64,000 nt of DNA, taken from assembly GCA_039602395.1 (NCBI GenBank), contig JBCNJP010000007.1:127150952-127214951 (forward strand), given 5' to 3'. The first letter of the stretch is position 1, and every line of letters begins with the position of its first letter. This DNA is from Deinandra increscens subsp. villosa. Its lineage: Eukaryota > Streptophyta > Magnoliopsida > Asterales > Asteraceae. Below the pieces are notes generated by a model that saw nothing but the letters and a program-made list of their open reading frames with translations, was not told where the DNA came from and ran no database searches. Positions 22,545-35,627 of the stretch are shown here, piece by piece. Position numbers and translations under genes: made by a program.

Positions 22545-22770
22545 GGCAGTACACGTTGCTTTGAACCGATGTATCCTGAGAATATACGGCGAATCTGTTT
22601 AAGAGAATTGTGTCAAACACAAGCCCCATTTCTCTTCTACTTTCAGGGATCGTTCCTACCTCGGATCGTTATCCGTTCATTGCGTCTTCAATTTGGTTAA
22701 ATCGTCAATTTATTTTGTATTCTTATCTAATGTTTTTGATTGCCCATCGTTATAGACCGGTTCATCACCA
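22545..22770 (+). mobile_element. LTR-like repeat upstream of CNGC4 copy 1
   Basis: TTTGAACCGATGTATCCTGA, CGAATCTGTTTAAGAGAATT and GTGTCAAACACAAGCCCC match the block at 3840-3960. It ends about 500 bases before the CNGC4 start codon, so it forms part of the gene's upstream region in both haplotypes. Confidence 0.45.
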
Positions 22771-23171
22771 AAATAATCATCGACAAAAAATGCGATTACT
22801 TAATTCACATTTTCTTTTCAAAACGGCTCGTCTTGTTTGTCAGGCCGGCTCTTCATCGTTTACCAAAGACATAGCTAGCAGTTTGAAACATGAAAAATTC
22901 GCTTGAATAATTGAGACAAATTAACACCGCACCTCTTTTCAATCCTCGCGGGAGATCGGGAAGATAAGATTTGACACGAAGGGGGCCAAAACCGACGAAT
23001 AGAGCCATCTGAGTACATTCACATGTCTGCACAACACAAGGGCAATTTCGTACATTCGTACCACCTATGTATTTAACTAACTTGTTAATTAATTAGTTCA
23101 GAAATTAATTAACCCGGCCACGCATCAAAACATCACACTTGTACTAATCTCTTTTCCACGCGTACCCTTCC

Positions 23172-23190
23172 TGCCTGTTATATAGAGACA
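23172..23190 (+). promoter_or_regulatory. possible TATA region of CNGC4 copy 1
   Basis: TGTTATATAGAGACATAT lies about 115 bases upstream of the ATG at 23298. It is followed by a palindromic ACATATATATATGT and a CACACACC-rich leader. The position suits a core promoter, but this rests on sequence alone. The same sequence precedes copy 2 near 32345. Confidence 0.4.
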
Positions 23191-23297
23191 TATATATATG
23201 TCTGTATTTACACACACCCACACACATTTTATGTGGATCGATTTACACTCTTTCCGTTAGCGGTGGACTCTATCCAAAATTGAACTCCCCATAATTA

Positions 23298-26200
23298 ATG
23301 GGCAGCAGATCACATGATCATTTCTCCGGCTCCGGCTATTACTCCGACACCACCACTGACGGCGACTCCGGCGATGAAACAGAAGGTTGGTCCACCAAGT
23401 GCAAAAACTATATCCGGGGAGTGGATATGTTACAGGCTTGGGACCCGGTTTTCGTGCTGATATGCACCACGGGTCTGTTCATCGACCCGCTCTTCTTTTA
23501 CCCGCTCTCGATAAGCGAGTCGTTCATGTGTGTGTTCCTGGACGGTTGGTTCGCGGTCACTGTCACGGTGGTCCGTTGCATGACCGACGTATTGTACGTG
23601 GCGAACTTGTGGTTGCAGTACAGGCTGCACAGGTGGTCGCGTCATGATGTCAGATTACGACGTGACGACACAAGCCCATGCAACGTGGCAGACCGGATTT
23701 TAGCGGTTGCTGGGAGGGGGATTCTGTTTGATCTCTTCGTCATCCTCCCCGTTCCGCAGGTTGCACTTTTATTATCTAGCTATCTATCATCGTACAATAA
23801 TTGATAAATAATTGATTAAAAAAAAGAAAGTACTTTATTTAATTATATATTGTATTAAAAAATAATATTTATAGACATGTTTGTAATTTTTTATTAATTA
23901 AATTGGTGTTTTAGAACTAAAAGCGGCACATGTGTTTTATGAAAAAATATGTTTTAAATTTTTTTTTTTTTTTTTGCAGATAGTGTTATGGGTGGTGATT
24001 CCGGCGATGTTGAAGAAGGGTAAGACGACGGAGATAATGACGGTGGCGTTAGTTATGTTCTTGTTTCAATATCTTCCCAAGATTTATCACTCAATATGTC
24101 TTTTGAGACGAATGCAAAATCTGTCCGGCTATATTTTTGGGACAGTTTGGTGGGGAATTGCTCTCAATATGATTGCTTACTTTGTTGCCTCTCATGTAAG
24201 CTCTCTTAATTTCTCACTCTTTTTGTCTTGAAATTAACCATAAAATATAGTTCTTTTGAGTTTGCGACGGGCAAAACCGTCGCAAATAGTTGATTTGGTG
24301 GTTATTGGTTAATTATCTGAGTGTAGGCTGTAGGAGCTTGTTGGTACTTGCTTGGTACGCAAAGGGCTGCAAAATGTTTGAAAGAACAATGCATGGATGC
24401 GAATGGACATTGTTTCAGGAGGTTTTTGACATGTCAAAACCCTATTTACTACGGCACCCACAACTTCGCGAGAGATCCTGCGAGGCTGGTTTGGGTGGCG
24501 AATAAAGAGGCGAGATCGACTTGCCTTGAGAGCGGCGATAATTCTAGCTATGGGGCTTACAAATGGACCCTTCAACTCGTTACCAATGATAGCCGTTTGG
24601 AAAAGATACTCTTTCCTATTTTTTGGGGACTCATGACTCTTAGGTAATTAATCCCTTTTCCTCGTACGTTTTGTTAATCTGTCCGTTTGTCTGTCTAGAA
24701 AGATCGATTCGTATGAATTTAATCGTTTGTATGGTCATATAGTACATTCGGCAACTTGGAAAGCACGACGGACTGGCTAGAATGTGTATTTATCATCATA
24801 GTTCTCACAACCGGTCTTCTTCTAGTTACTATGTTGATTGGAAATATTAAGGTAAGCACGTATGTTTATGAGTATGAGTATGATTAGAGCTAAATAAAGG
24901 GTCAAAAGTTTGAGTGTTTATTTAAACTAGGGTTTCTATGTATAATAACAGGTGTTTTTGCATGCCACAACATCAAAGAAACAAGCTATGCAATTGAAAA
25001 TGAGGAATATAGAGTGGTGGATGAGGAGGAGGCACCTCCCTCAAGAGTTTAAACAAAGAGTAAGAAACTATGAGCGGCAACGATGGGCGGCAATGCGTGG
25101 TGTGGATGAGTGTGAGATGATACGTAATCTCCCCGAGGGCCTTCGGAGAGACATTAAGTATCACCTCTGTTTGGAACTGGTCAGGCAGGTATATATGAAA
25201 CATTATAACTAATCTTTGTTAGTTAATCAACATGCAATGCTCATGGAGAAAGTATAATCTATCATATCACCAATTCTTTAACTTTTTGGACTTGTATGAC
25301 AATAGTCCAAACTAGTGGGTGGAAAATACAAATGGGACAAGTCTTGAGGGTGGGATGGAATTTCTGTTTAATTTCTCTATTTCTTACTATCATGGTAAAT
25401 GTTCAACTCAGGTACCTCTATTTCAACATATGGACAATTTGGTCCTCGAGAATATATGTGACCGCGTAAAGTCCCTCATTTTTACCAAGGGAGAAGTTGT
25501 AAGTCCATATAGACCCTTAGGTTGCGTTTGGTTGTGGAAAACGTTTTCCAGTTTTCCATTTTCAGTTTTCTAGAAAATGAAATGGGTTTTCCATTTCTAG
25601 AAAACACTTGGAAAATTTTGAAAACGCGATCTAACCAAAAGATGTGTTTTCCATTTTCTGGAAAATAGAAAACGGAAATTGGAAAACAATGCAAAACTAT
25701 TTTCCAAATTTAGTTAAAAGAATGGAAAACTGTATTTTCTGTTTTCTAGGAAATTTTTTTCAGAAAACTATCACTAGAACGCGTTTTCTGTTTTCCATGT
25801 TTTCTTAGAAAACAGAAATGGAAAACACCCCATGTTTTCCACAACCAAACGCGCCCTTAACTTTTATAATAATTCATTTCTGTTCCCTACAAACGAGAAC
25901 AAAAGATGTTCATGGTCAGGTTCAACCGGTTTTGACAAAATTTTAAAGTCAAACCGCTAACTATGATATTATTTTTGATACTCTATATAGATTGCAAGAG
26001 AAGGAGACCCTGTGCAAAGAATGTTATTCATAGTAAGAGGCCATCTCCAAAGCAGCCAAGTCCTACGAGACGGTGTAAACAGTTGCTGCATGCTAGGCCC
26101 GGGAAACTTCAGTGGCGACGAACTCTTATCGTGGTGCCTTCGGAAACCTTTCATTGAGAGACTACCACCATCATCATCAACACTGGTCACCCTGGAGACA

Positions 26201-26506
26201 ACGGAGGCTTTTGGGCTAGAAGCCGATGATGTGAAGTATGTGACACAACATTTTAGGTACACGTTTGTGAACGAAAAGGTGAAGAGAAGTGCACGATATT
26301 ATTCTCCGGGGTGGAGAACATGGGCGGCCGTGGCGATCCAGTTGGCGTGGAGGCGGTACCGACATAGGCTCACTTTGACTTCATTGTCGTTCATTAGACC
26401 AAGAAGACCGTTATCTAGGTGCTCGTCGCTCGGGGAAGATAGGCTAAGACTCTACGCGGCTTTGTTGACCTCACCCAAGCCAAATCAAGATGATTTTGAA
26501 TTTTGA
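23298..26506 (+). CDS. CNGC4: cyclic nucleotide-gated ion channel, CNGC4 type (copy 1, contig 1)
   Basis: Seven exons (23298-23759, 23980-24195, 24327-24643, 24743-24851, 24952-25188, 25412-25498, 25991-26506) join in frame with GT-AG introns into 647 residues, near the usual length. Visible parts: S1 and S2 (about 51-100), the S4-S5 region with FLFQYLPKIYHS, pore with filter STFGNLESTTDW (335-338 GNLE, characteristic of CNGC4), cyclic-nucleotide-binding domain with phosphate-binding cassette GPGNFSGDELL (512-522), and a calmodulin-binding IQ motif WRTWAAVAIQLAWRRYRHR (584-602). Family knowledge: CNGC4 (DND2/HLM1) forms plasma-membrane calcium channels with CNGC2 in immune signalling. The N-terminus (MGSRSHDHF..., YVANLWLQY) is less canonical than the orphan exon at 11817. 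Intron 6 contains a MITE absent from copy 2. Probably the allele of copy 2. Confidence 0.93.
24257..24285. repeat. hairpin in CNGC4 intron 2
   Basis: TTTGCGACGG and CCGTCGCAAA form a perfect 10-base inverted repeat with a short GCAAAA loop. The same hairpin is at the matching place in copy 2 (about 33428-33456). GCGACGG repeats are common in subterminal regions of plant CACTA elements, so it may be a transposon footprint. Confidence 0.5.
25520..25856. mobile_element. PIF/Harbinger-type MITE in CNGC4 intron 6, copy 2 of family
   Basis: The 337-base insert begins GGTTGCGTTTGGTTGTGG and ends, in reverse, GGGCGCGTTTGGTTGTGG. It is flanked by TTA at 25517-25519 and 25857-25859. The allelic copy reads AGACCCTTAACTTTT at the same place (34684 onward), an intact empty site with one TTA. 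Insertion therefore happened on one of the two haplotypes. The interior contains many GTTTTCC/GGAAAAC tracts and would fold on itself in the pre-mRNA. Confidence 0.9.
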
Positions 26507-26794
26507 GATCATATATATTGTGCTATTTGTGTCTGGTGTGTAAAAGTGTAAAACTAATAAGAAGGCTATATATATTTACATATGTTCATTTATTCATAAG
26601 TCATTCGATGACCCCAAGAGTTTCAAAGATCATTTGTTTTTAAAATCAATCCATTGTGCGGTAGTTCTTGATTTTTGGGGTAAAAGGTTAATTCAATACG
26701 GGAAATGCAATATGAATATTATGTGTTTGATGAAATGATTAAGAAAAAAGAACGCATGTTAACCTCTTAGCTAATAATAGAGGTGCAAAAACAG

Positions 26795-26990
26795 GTTTGA
26801 AAATCAAACCGGTTCGGTTCTTAAACCGGTTTTGACCAAAATCGGTTTTGGTCAAAACCGGTTTGGGGCCAAACCGGTTCGGTTATCAAACCGGTTTTGA
26901 GTACGAAAACCCCTAACCGATGAAACCGGTTCCGGTTAGAAACCGAACCGGTTTGGGAACTCAAACCGGTTTGAACCGGTTTTGTATTTT
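26795..26990. repeat. AACCGGTT-rich repeat downstream of CNGC4
   Basis: Dense repeats of CCGGTTTTGACC, AAACCGGTTCGGTT and similar follow GAGGTGCAAAAAC, which resembles the end of a hAT-type element. It is identical in position to 35628-35825 on contig 2. No coding sequence. Confidence 0.5.
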
Positions 26991-27576
26991 TTTTTAATAA
27001 ATTTTATAAAAACTTAAAAAACATACTTTTTATTGAATAAAAACATAAAACATTACAAAAGTAGCTAAAGTTCACACCTAAACGATTACAAAAGTAGCAT
27101 AAAATCACACCCGATTCGAAAACACTACTTCCTAAGATTTATTTGTAAACGATATTTAATCCATAAGATGGTTTTGGATTAACTCCTTAACAATGTACTC
27201 AACTTTTATGAACAAATGATTCAGATTAAAAACTGATGATTCATCAAATCTGATCATATAACAAAGATAACAATATAGTAGCGAGTTATAATCTGCAAAT
27301 GAAAAAATAAACACATCCAAGTTTGAATACATTTTAATTGCCATTTTTGTTTGTATTCACAAATTACTGATTTTTAGATTCTTTTGTATTTTTAGGTTGT
27401 TTCAAGGTATAAAGATGCCGGCTAAATCGAAGAAAAACAGGTCGTATATTATAATTATGAGCTATCCGGATCGGAATAGAACGGGTATAAAACTAGTTTA
27501 TAATTAAAAAAAAAAAAAAAAAAAAGGATGTTTTATGTTGTCATTTTTGTGAATTGCTAACCTAAAAAGAAACCGG

Positions 27577-27882
27577 ATGATTTCATTCTTAAAAAAACGT
27601 CTTACTCACAAAAAACTAGGGAAAGAGGAATCCAGGAGCGGCTACATTTCGGTAACCCTTCGTGGCAACAGTGGTGCCAATCAGACAATCTCCTTTGCGT
27701 CGCCTCCACAATCAACCTCCGTTCGCAGACAAGAATCATCGCAATCGCCATGTTCCTCCGCCGACAACGGCCAGGGTCACAACTCCGACGAAGACGATTC
27801 AACAATTAAGCTGTTGAAAATGCCGGCTTGTATCCTATATTTCACAAGGATATTCTCATCTGATTTTAATGGCCTTTTCTAG
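27577..27882 (+). other. 5' leader and first coding exon of the ABC1 kinase gene, contig 1 copy
   Basis: The sequence matches the leader and first exon of the ADCK2-like gene on contig 2. The start codon is at 27869 (ATGGCCTTTTCTAG, donor at 27883). The rest of the gene is missing only because contig 1 stops at the gap 296 bases later. The 101-codon open frame across the leader is broken in contig 2 by a one-base deletion (GCGGCTACA against GCGGCACA), which argues it is untranslated leader rather than protein. Confidence 0.75.
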
Positions 27883-28178
27883 GTATGTGGCATATCAATT
27901 TCTCATTTAAGATCATAAAAGTTTCCATAGTTAGTTTGTAGGATTTGAGTTGTTAAATGTAATTCACCTCAACTATAAATCAGTTTGTTAACTTGAAGAT
28001 CAATTATTCCAGTTTTTTAGGTATTGTTTTCAAATTAGAAAGATTCTAACATGAGTTTTTAGATATCTGTGGCCGCTAGGTTTTCTATTTCTTATGTTAA
28101 TTAAGCAACATATGAAACTGAAAATATAAGAAAGACTGAGAATTGTTAAAAAGGGTCAAGGGGAGTGGTAATCCTTTG

Positions 28179-28678
28179 NNNNNNNNNNNNNNNNNNNNNN
28201 NNNNNNNNNNNNNNNNNNNNNNNNNNNNNNNNNNNNNNNNNNNNNNNNNNNNNNNNNNNNNNNNNNNNNNNNNNNNNNNNNNNNNNNNNNNNNNNNNNNN
28301 NNNNNNNNNNNNNNNNNNNNNNNNNNNNNNNNNNNNNNNNNNNNNNNNNNNNNNNNNNNNNNNNNNNNNNNNNNNNNNNNNNNNNNNNNNNNNNNNNNNN
28401 NNNNNNNNNNNNNNNNNNNNNNNNNNNNNNNNNNNNNNNNNNNNNNNNNNNNNNNNNNNNNNNNNNNNNNNNNNNNNNNNNNNNNNNNNNNNNNNNNNNN
28501 NNNNNNNNNNNNNNNNNNNNNNNNNNNNNNNNNNNNNNNNNNNNNNNNNNNNNNNNNNNNNNNNNNNNNNNNNNNNNNNNNNNNNNNNNNNNNNNNNNNN
28601 NNNNNNNNNNNNNNNNNNNNNNNNNNNNNNNNNNNNNNNNNNNNNNNNNNNNNNNNNNNNNNNNNNNNNNNNNNNNNN
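28179..28678. other. assembly gap of exactly 500 N
   Basis: The run of N separates contig 1 from contig 2. Sequence to its left (19542-28178) is repeated to its right (28679-37010). The round length suggests a placeholder of unknown true size. Any reading frame through it is meaningless. Confidence 0.98.
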
Positions 28679-31600
28679 AAAAACAGTCTCCTAATCTCGT
28701 TTCCTTTAGCATGCTTATAGCCATCTCTACCATTATTCTATTATTTCTCTCTGCCATCCCATTTTGTTCTAGGGTGTACTGAGCAATGAGATAATGGTAC
28801 TTTAAGTTTTGCCTCACAAGATAGGCTTTAACTTTTTTGTCACACAAGGTGGGCTTTAACTTTCTACCAATATGTGACATCTTTTGGCACAACCCTCCCT
28901 ATTAAAAATCATAGCCAACCCAAAACACAACACAACAACAATCACATAAGAGTTGACAATCCAGAACATAAGATTATATGTAAATCATTAATAATGTTGG
29001 TCAAGTGCAATTAATCATTAATTTACCTTACTTCTGTGTGTTCACACATTTTTTAACAAAAAACAATACTACACAAATATTCAAATTGTGTGTCCTAGTT
29101 TCACACTCTTACATGGGCAAAATACTTGATTACAACAACCTTTTTGTCACGGTTTGTTTAAATGGATGTGGCTAAAACACACAATTCTATGACTATATAA
29201 TAACAAATGCCACACTGAACATAAAAATTAGGTGGTTGTTGCTACCTTTTAACCACAATTATTAGGATAAAATGTTTAATTCCAATATGAAATATTGGAA
29301 CCCCTTTAGCCACACTTTTAGGTTGCTACAACCACTAAAAAGTGAATGTGGTCGTATCACACCTACGATGACGAGACATTTGGTCACACATGAGCTGAAA
29401 AAATTATGTGCGGTGAAAGGCCTACGACCACACTTCTTTTGTGGGCAGAAGGCCAATTTTAACACAATGATTCCTTGGCATCTGGATTGGACACCCAATT
29501 CACACATCCCAAAGACTTTAGTTTAAGTTTAGCTTATTAGATAACCTACATCCCTTATATTGCGGCTCTAATACCAACTTATAACACCCTTTTTTTGGAC
29601 GAGTACTTTCATTAGATTCACACATCAAATACATAGCGAAAGTCCTTTAGAACCATTTCATCATTCATTTAAGAGGTTTTTCACTATCCTAGTATCTCTG
29701 CTGCTTTGCTCTTGTCAAATAGCCTGGGATGTTACGTCACCAATCACCTAACTCACTCTAAATATACATGTATTAAAAGAGGTCAACTTACTCTGATGAG
29801 TTCATAATAAAAACTTTAAAACATTTGATAGTTACAATTTAATATATATAACTCTTCAAAACCGTATATTTAGAAAACATGTTTTTCGAATACCCATGTA
29901 TACATATAACATCTTTAAATTCACACAACATAACATAGATTAAATGTAACAAATACATAATAACCCAAGTTGTTTTCAATTAATCCATGTAACAGATTCA
30001 TAACCTATCATCAAAAGACTTGCATTTTAAGAAAGCTTTGTTAACTTTTACCACTCATAAAACTTATTTTCATTTCATGTACCCCTTGTCACTTAAAAAT
30101 AAACAACCAAAATTACTGGTTTAAGGTCCTATAAAGCCAAGGTGGACTTTAACTTTTCTCTCATACAAGGTGGACTTTAAGTTTTGTCACACAAGGTGGA
30201 GTCTAACTTTTTTGCTCACCCCTATACGACCGTCCATGTGGGCTACGGGTGATAATGGTTGGCTCGGCGTTTTATTGATGACGTCTTCCCTCTTTCTTTT
30301 CTTGAATTTTGATTGGTGTCTAATAAATGATTTAAAAAAATGTAATGATTAGATGGGCGTTATGAGGGGCCATGACTACACAACTTTTAGTCATAGAGCC
30401 CATCGCTAACTAGGACGACACATGTTAAAAAACGCTTAAAGAAGATGTTTTATGACTACGAATAGCCTAAGACAATCTGGACTTTAACTTCTCTAGACTT
30501 TTTAAGTTTTGTCAAACAAAGTGGACTCTAACTTTCCTACCACACAAGGTATACTTTTAACTTTTTTTTTTTGTCAATATGTGACATCTTTTGGCACACC
30601 CTCCCTAGTTCCCTACTAACAATCATAGCCAATCCAAAACACAAAGCTACAACAATCTCACTTTTTGTGCAATTAATCATTCACCACACTTTTCATGTTC
30701 TAAATATCTCTTCTCGTGTATCAATATCTCTTCTCATGTATCAAATTGTGTGTCCTAGTTTCAGCAATTTAATAAAAGACAACAATAACACATAACTACA
30801 CAGATAATCAATTTGTGTCTATCCCATTCCTTGGCATATGGCCTATCTTACATTCTCCCTCGACATCATATTCACACGTCCAAGGACTCTAGCTTAAGTT
30901 TAGCTTATTAAATAATTCAAATTTCGTATATTGACTCTAATACCAACTTGTAACATCTCATTTTCTAAGCGAGTCACTTTCGTTGGATTTACACATCACA
31001 TACACAATGAAAGGCTTTTTCTAAAACCATTTCATTATTCATTAAAACGACTACGATTTAAACTTTGTACAAACAAATTTACATTTAACAAAATTTCATT
31101 TAAGGACATTCCCTATCCTAGGATGTCCACTTTGCTCTTGTCAATATGTCACTAATCACCTAACATACCTTGAAACACGTACTAAAACGGGCCAACTTAC
31201 GTTGACAAGTTCATAGTAAAAACTTTAAAACAATTGATAGTTACAGTTCAATATATATATATAACTCTTCAAAACTATCTATTATAAAAAAAATCATGTA
31301 TTCCCAATACCCTTCTATACATATAACATATGTAACTTTACACAACATAGATTAAATGCAACAATTACATAATAACATAAATTTTTCTCAATTAATCCCT
31401 GTAGCACATTCATAATTTATTATCAGAAAAACTTTTCATTTACGAAAAAGCTATGTTAACTTTTATCACTCATAAACCTTATTCAGGTCACTCATTCATC
31501 TGTCGTAGTCCCGTACCTGACAAAGTGCACTTGTGCACTTTTTATAAGTAGTAAAACTCCAATATCCTCTGGCAATCTAAGATAATCTAAAAAAAGGGTA

Positions 31601-32464
31601 TAGGTCTGAAACACTGGGTCCGTGTTTTGACTGCAAAACTGATCATTGATGGAGATCATTAAACTTAACATACATGTCAGTGAAAACACACATTGCTGCT
31701 TGCTGTAGTTCGGCAGTACACGTTGCTTTGAACCGATGTATCCTGAGAATATACGGCGAATCTGTTTAAGAGAATTGTGTCAAACACAAGCCCCATTTCT
31801 CTTCTACTTTCAGGGATCGTTCCTACCTCGGATCGTTATCCGTTCATTGCGTCTTCAATTTGGTTAAATCGTCAATTTATTTTGTATTCTTATCTAATGT
31901 TTTTGATTGCCCATCGTTATAGACCGGTTCATCACCAAAATAATCATCGACAAAAAATGCGATTACTTAATTCACATTTTCTTTTCAAAACGGCTCGTCT
32001 TGTTTGTCAGGCCGGCTCTTCATCGTTTACCAAAGACATAGCTAGCAGTTTGAAACATGAAAAATTCGCTTGAATAATTGAGACAAATTAACACCGCACC
32101 TCTTTTCAATCCTCGCGGGAGATCGGGAAGATAAGATTTGACACGAAGGGGGCCAAAACCGACGAATAGAGCCATCTGAGTACATTCACATGTCTGCACA
32201 ACACAAGGGCAATTTCGTACATTCGTACCACCTATGTATTTAACTAACTTGTTAATTAATTAGTTCAGAAATTAATTAACCCGGCCACGCATCAAAACAT
32301 CACACTTGTACTAATCTCTTTTCCACGCGTACCCTTCCTGCCTGTTATATAGAGACATATATATATGTCTGTATTTACACACACCCACACACATTTTATG
32401 TGGATCGATTTACACTCTTTCCGTTAGCGGTGGACTCTATCCAAAATTGAACTCCCCATAATTA

Positions 32465-35339
32465 ATGGGCAGCAGATCACATGATCATTTCTCCGGCTCC
32501 GGCTATTACTCCGACAGTACCACCACTGACGGCGACTCCGGCGATGAAACAGAAGGTTGGTCCACCAAGTGCAAAAACTATATCCGGGGAGTGGATATGT
32601 TACAGGCTTGGGACCCGGTTTTCGTGCTGATATGCACCACGGGTCTGTTTATCGACCCGCTCTTCTTTTACCCGCTCTCGATAAGCGAGTCGTTCATGTG
32701 TGTGTTCCTGGACGGTTGGTTCGCGGTCACTGTCACGGTGGTCCGTTGCATGACCGACGTATTGTACGTGGCGAACTTGTGGTTGCAGTACAGGTTGCAC
32801 AGGTGGTCGCGTCATGATGTCAGATTACGACGTGACGACACAAGCCCATGCAACGTGGCAGACCGGATTTTAGCGGTTGCTGGGAGGGGGATTCTGTTTG
32901 ATCTCTTCGTCATCCTCCCCATTCCGCAGGTTGCACTTTTATTATCTAGCTATCTATCATCGTACAATAATTGATAAATAATTGATTAAAAAAAAGAAAG
33001 TACTTTATTTAATTATTTATTGTATTAAAAAATAATATTTATAGACATGTTTGTAATTTTTTATTAATTAAATTGGTGTTTTTAGAACTAAAAGCGGCAC
33101 ATGTGTTTTATTAAAAAATATGTTTTAAATTTTTTTTTTTTTTTTTGCAGATAGTGTTATGGGTGGTGATTCCGGCGATGTTGAAGAAGGGTAAGACGAC
33201 GGAGATAATGACGGTGGCGTTAGTTATGTTCTTGTTTCAATATCTTCCCAAGATTTATCACTCAATATGTCTTTTGCGACGAATGCAAAATCTGTCCGGC
33301 TATATTTTTGGGACAGTTTGGTGGGGAATTGCTCTCAATATGATTGCTTACTTTGTTGCCTCTCATGTAAGCTCTCTTAATTTCTCACTCTTTTTGTCTT
33401 GAAATTAACCATAAAATATAGTTCTTTTGAGTTTGCGACGGGCAAAACCGTCGCAAATAGTTGATTTGGTGGTTATTGGTTAATTATCTGAGTGTAGGCT
33501 GTAGGAGCTTGTTGGTACTTGCTTGGTACACAAAGGGCTGCAAAATGTTTGAAAGAACAATGCATGGATGCGAATGGACATTGTTTCAGGAGGTTTTTGA
33601 CATGTCAAAACCCTATTTACTACGGCACCCACAACTTCGCGAGAGATCCCGCGAGGCTGGTTTGGGTGGCGAATAAAGAGGCGAGATCGACTTGCCTTGA
33701 GAGCGGCGATAATTCTAGCTATGGGGCTTACAAATGGACCCTTCAACTCGTTACCAATGATAGCCGTTTGGAAAAGATACTCTTTCCTATTTTTTGGGGA
33801 CTCATGACTCTTAGGTAATTAATCCCTTTTCCTCGTACGTTTTGTCTAATCTGTCCGTCTGTCTGTCTAGAAAGATCGATTCGTATGAATTTAATCGTTT
33901 GTATGGTCATATAGTACATTCGGCAACTTGGAAAGCACGACGGACTGGCTAGAATGTGTATTTATCATCATAGTTCTCACAACCGGTCTTCTTCTAGTTA
34001 CTATGTTGATTGGAAATATTAAGGTAAGCACGTATGTTTATGAGTATGAGTATGATTAGAGCTAAATAAAGGGTCAAAAGTTTGAGTGTTTATTTAAACT
34101 AGGGTTTCTATGTATAATAACAGGTGTTTTTGCATGCCACAACATCAAAGAAACAAGCTATGCAATTGAAAATGAGGAATATAGAGTGGTGGATGAGGAG
34201 GAGGCACCTCCCTCAAGAGTTTAAACAAAGAGTAAGAAACTATGAGCGGCAACGATGGGCGGCAATGCGTGGTGTGGATGAGTGTGAGATGATACGTAAT
34301 CTCCCCGAGGGCCTTCGGAGAGACATTAAGTATCACCTCTGTTTGGAACTGGTCAGGCAGGTATATATGAAACATTATAACTAATCTTTGTTAGTTAATC
34401 AACATGCAATGCTCATGGAGAAAGTATAATCTATCATATCACCAATTCTTTAACTTTTTGGACTTGTATGACAATAGTCCAAACTAGTGGGTGGAAAATA
34501 CAAATGGGACAAGTCTTGAGGGTGGGATGGAATTTCTGTTTATTTTCTCTATTTCTTACTATCATGGTAAATGTTCTACTCAGGTACCTCTATTTCAACA
34601 TATGGACAATTTGGTCCTCGAGAATATATGTGACCGCGTAAAGTCCCTCATTTTTACCAAGGGAGAAGTTGTAAGTCCATATAGACCCTTAACTTTTATA
34701 ATAATTCATTTCTGTTCCCTACAAACGAGAACAAAAGATGTTCATGGTCAGGTTCAACCGGTTTTGACAAAATTTTAAAGTCAAACCGCTAACTTATGAT
34801 ATTATTTTTGATACTCTATATAGATTGCAAGAGAAGGAGACCCTGTGCAAAGAATGTTATTCATAGTAAGAGGCCATCTCCAAAGCAGCCAAGTCCTACG
34901 AGACGGTGTAAACAGTTGCTGCATGCTAGGCCCGGGAAACTTCAGTGGCGACGAACTCTTATCGTGGTGCCTTCGGAAACCTTTCATCGAGAGACTACCA
35001 CCATCATCATCAACACTGGTCACCCTGGAGACAACGGAGGCTTTTGGGCTAGAAGCCGATGATGTGAAGTATGTGACACAACATTTTAGGTACACGTTTG
35101 TGAACGAAAAGGTGAAGAGAAGTGCGCGATATTATTCTCCGGGGTGGAGAACATGGGCGGCCGTGGCGATCCAGTTGGCGTGGAGGCGGTACCGACATAG
35201 GCTCACTTTGACTTCATTGTCGTTCATTAGACCAAGACGACCGTTATCTAGGTGCTCGTCGCTCGGGGAAGATAGGCTAAGACTCTACGCGGCTTTGTTG
35301 ACCTCACCCAAGCCAAATCAAGATGATTTTGAATTTTGA
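32465..35339 (+). CDS. CNGC4: cyclic nucleotide-gated ion channel, CNGC4 type (copy 2, contig 2)
   Basis: Exons 32465-32929, 33151-33366, 33498-33814, 33915-34023, 34124-34360, 34584-34670 and 34824-35339 encode 648 residues. It differs from copy 1 by one extra Ser in the N-terminus (DSTTTDGD against DTTTDGD) and a handful of mostly silent changes; VILPVPQ is VILPIPQ here. All functional motifs are kept: filter GNLE, phosphate-binding cassette GPGNFSGDELL, IQ motif AVAIQLAWRRYRHR. Intron 6 is the short, MITE-free form. Both copies look intact and functional, so the pair is either alleles (favoured, given the contig ends) or a very recent tandem duplication. Confidence 0.93.
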
Positions 35340-35627
35340 GATCATATATATTGTGCTATTTGTGTCTGGTGTGTAAAAGTGTAAAACTAATAAGAAGGCT
35401 ATATATATTTACATATGTTCATTTATTCATAAGTCATTCGATGACCCCAAGAGTTTCAAAGATCATTTGTTTTTAAAATCAATCCATTGTGCGGTAGTTC
35501 TTGATTTTGGGGGTAAAAGGTTAATTCAATACGAGAAATGCAATATGAATATTATGTGTTTGATGAAATGATTAAGAAAAAAGAACGCATGTTAACCTCT
35601 TAGCTAATAATAGAGGTGCAAAAACAG

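Noticed and set aside
27577..27882. 101-residue protein ahead of the ABC1 kinase
   Set aside because: A one-base deletion in the allelic copy shifts the frame, and the segment behaves as untranslated leader ending in the true start codon.
28143..28892. Open frames of 180-250 codons running through the 500-N gap
   Set aside because: Most of their length is undetermined sequence; only the copia integrase codons at the right end are real. The same applies to the frame at 53374-53895.
23298..35339. CNGC4 as a biological tandem gene cluster with dosage effect
   Set aside because: Both copies end exactly at contig limits around a placeholder gap; allelic overlap explains this more simply, so I did not present it as a gene cluster.
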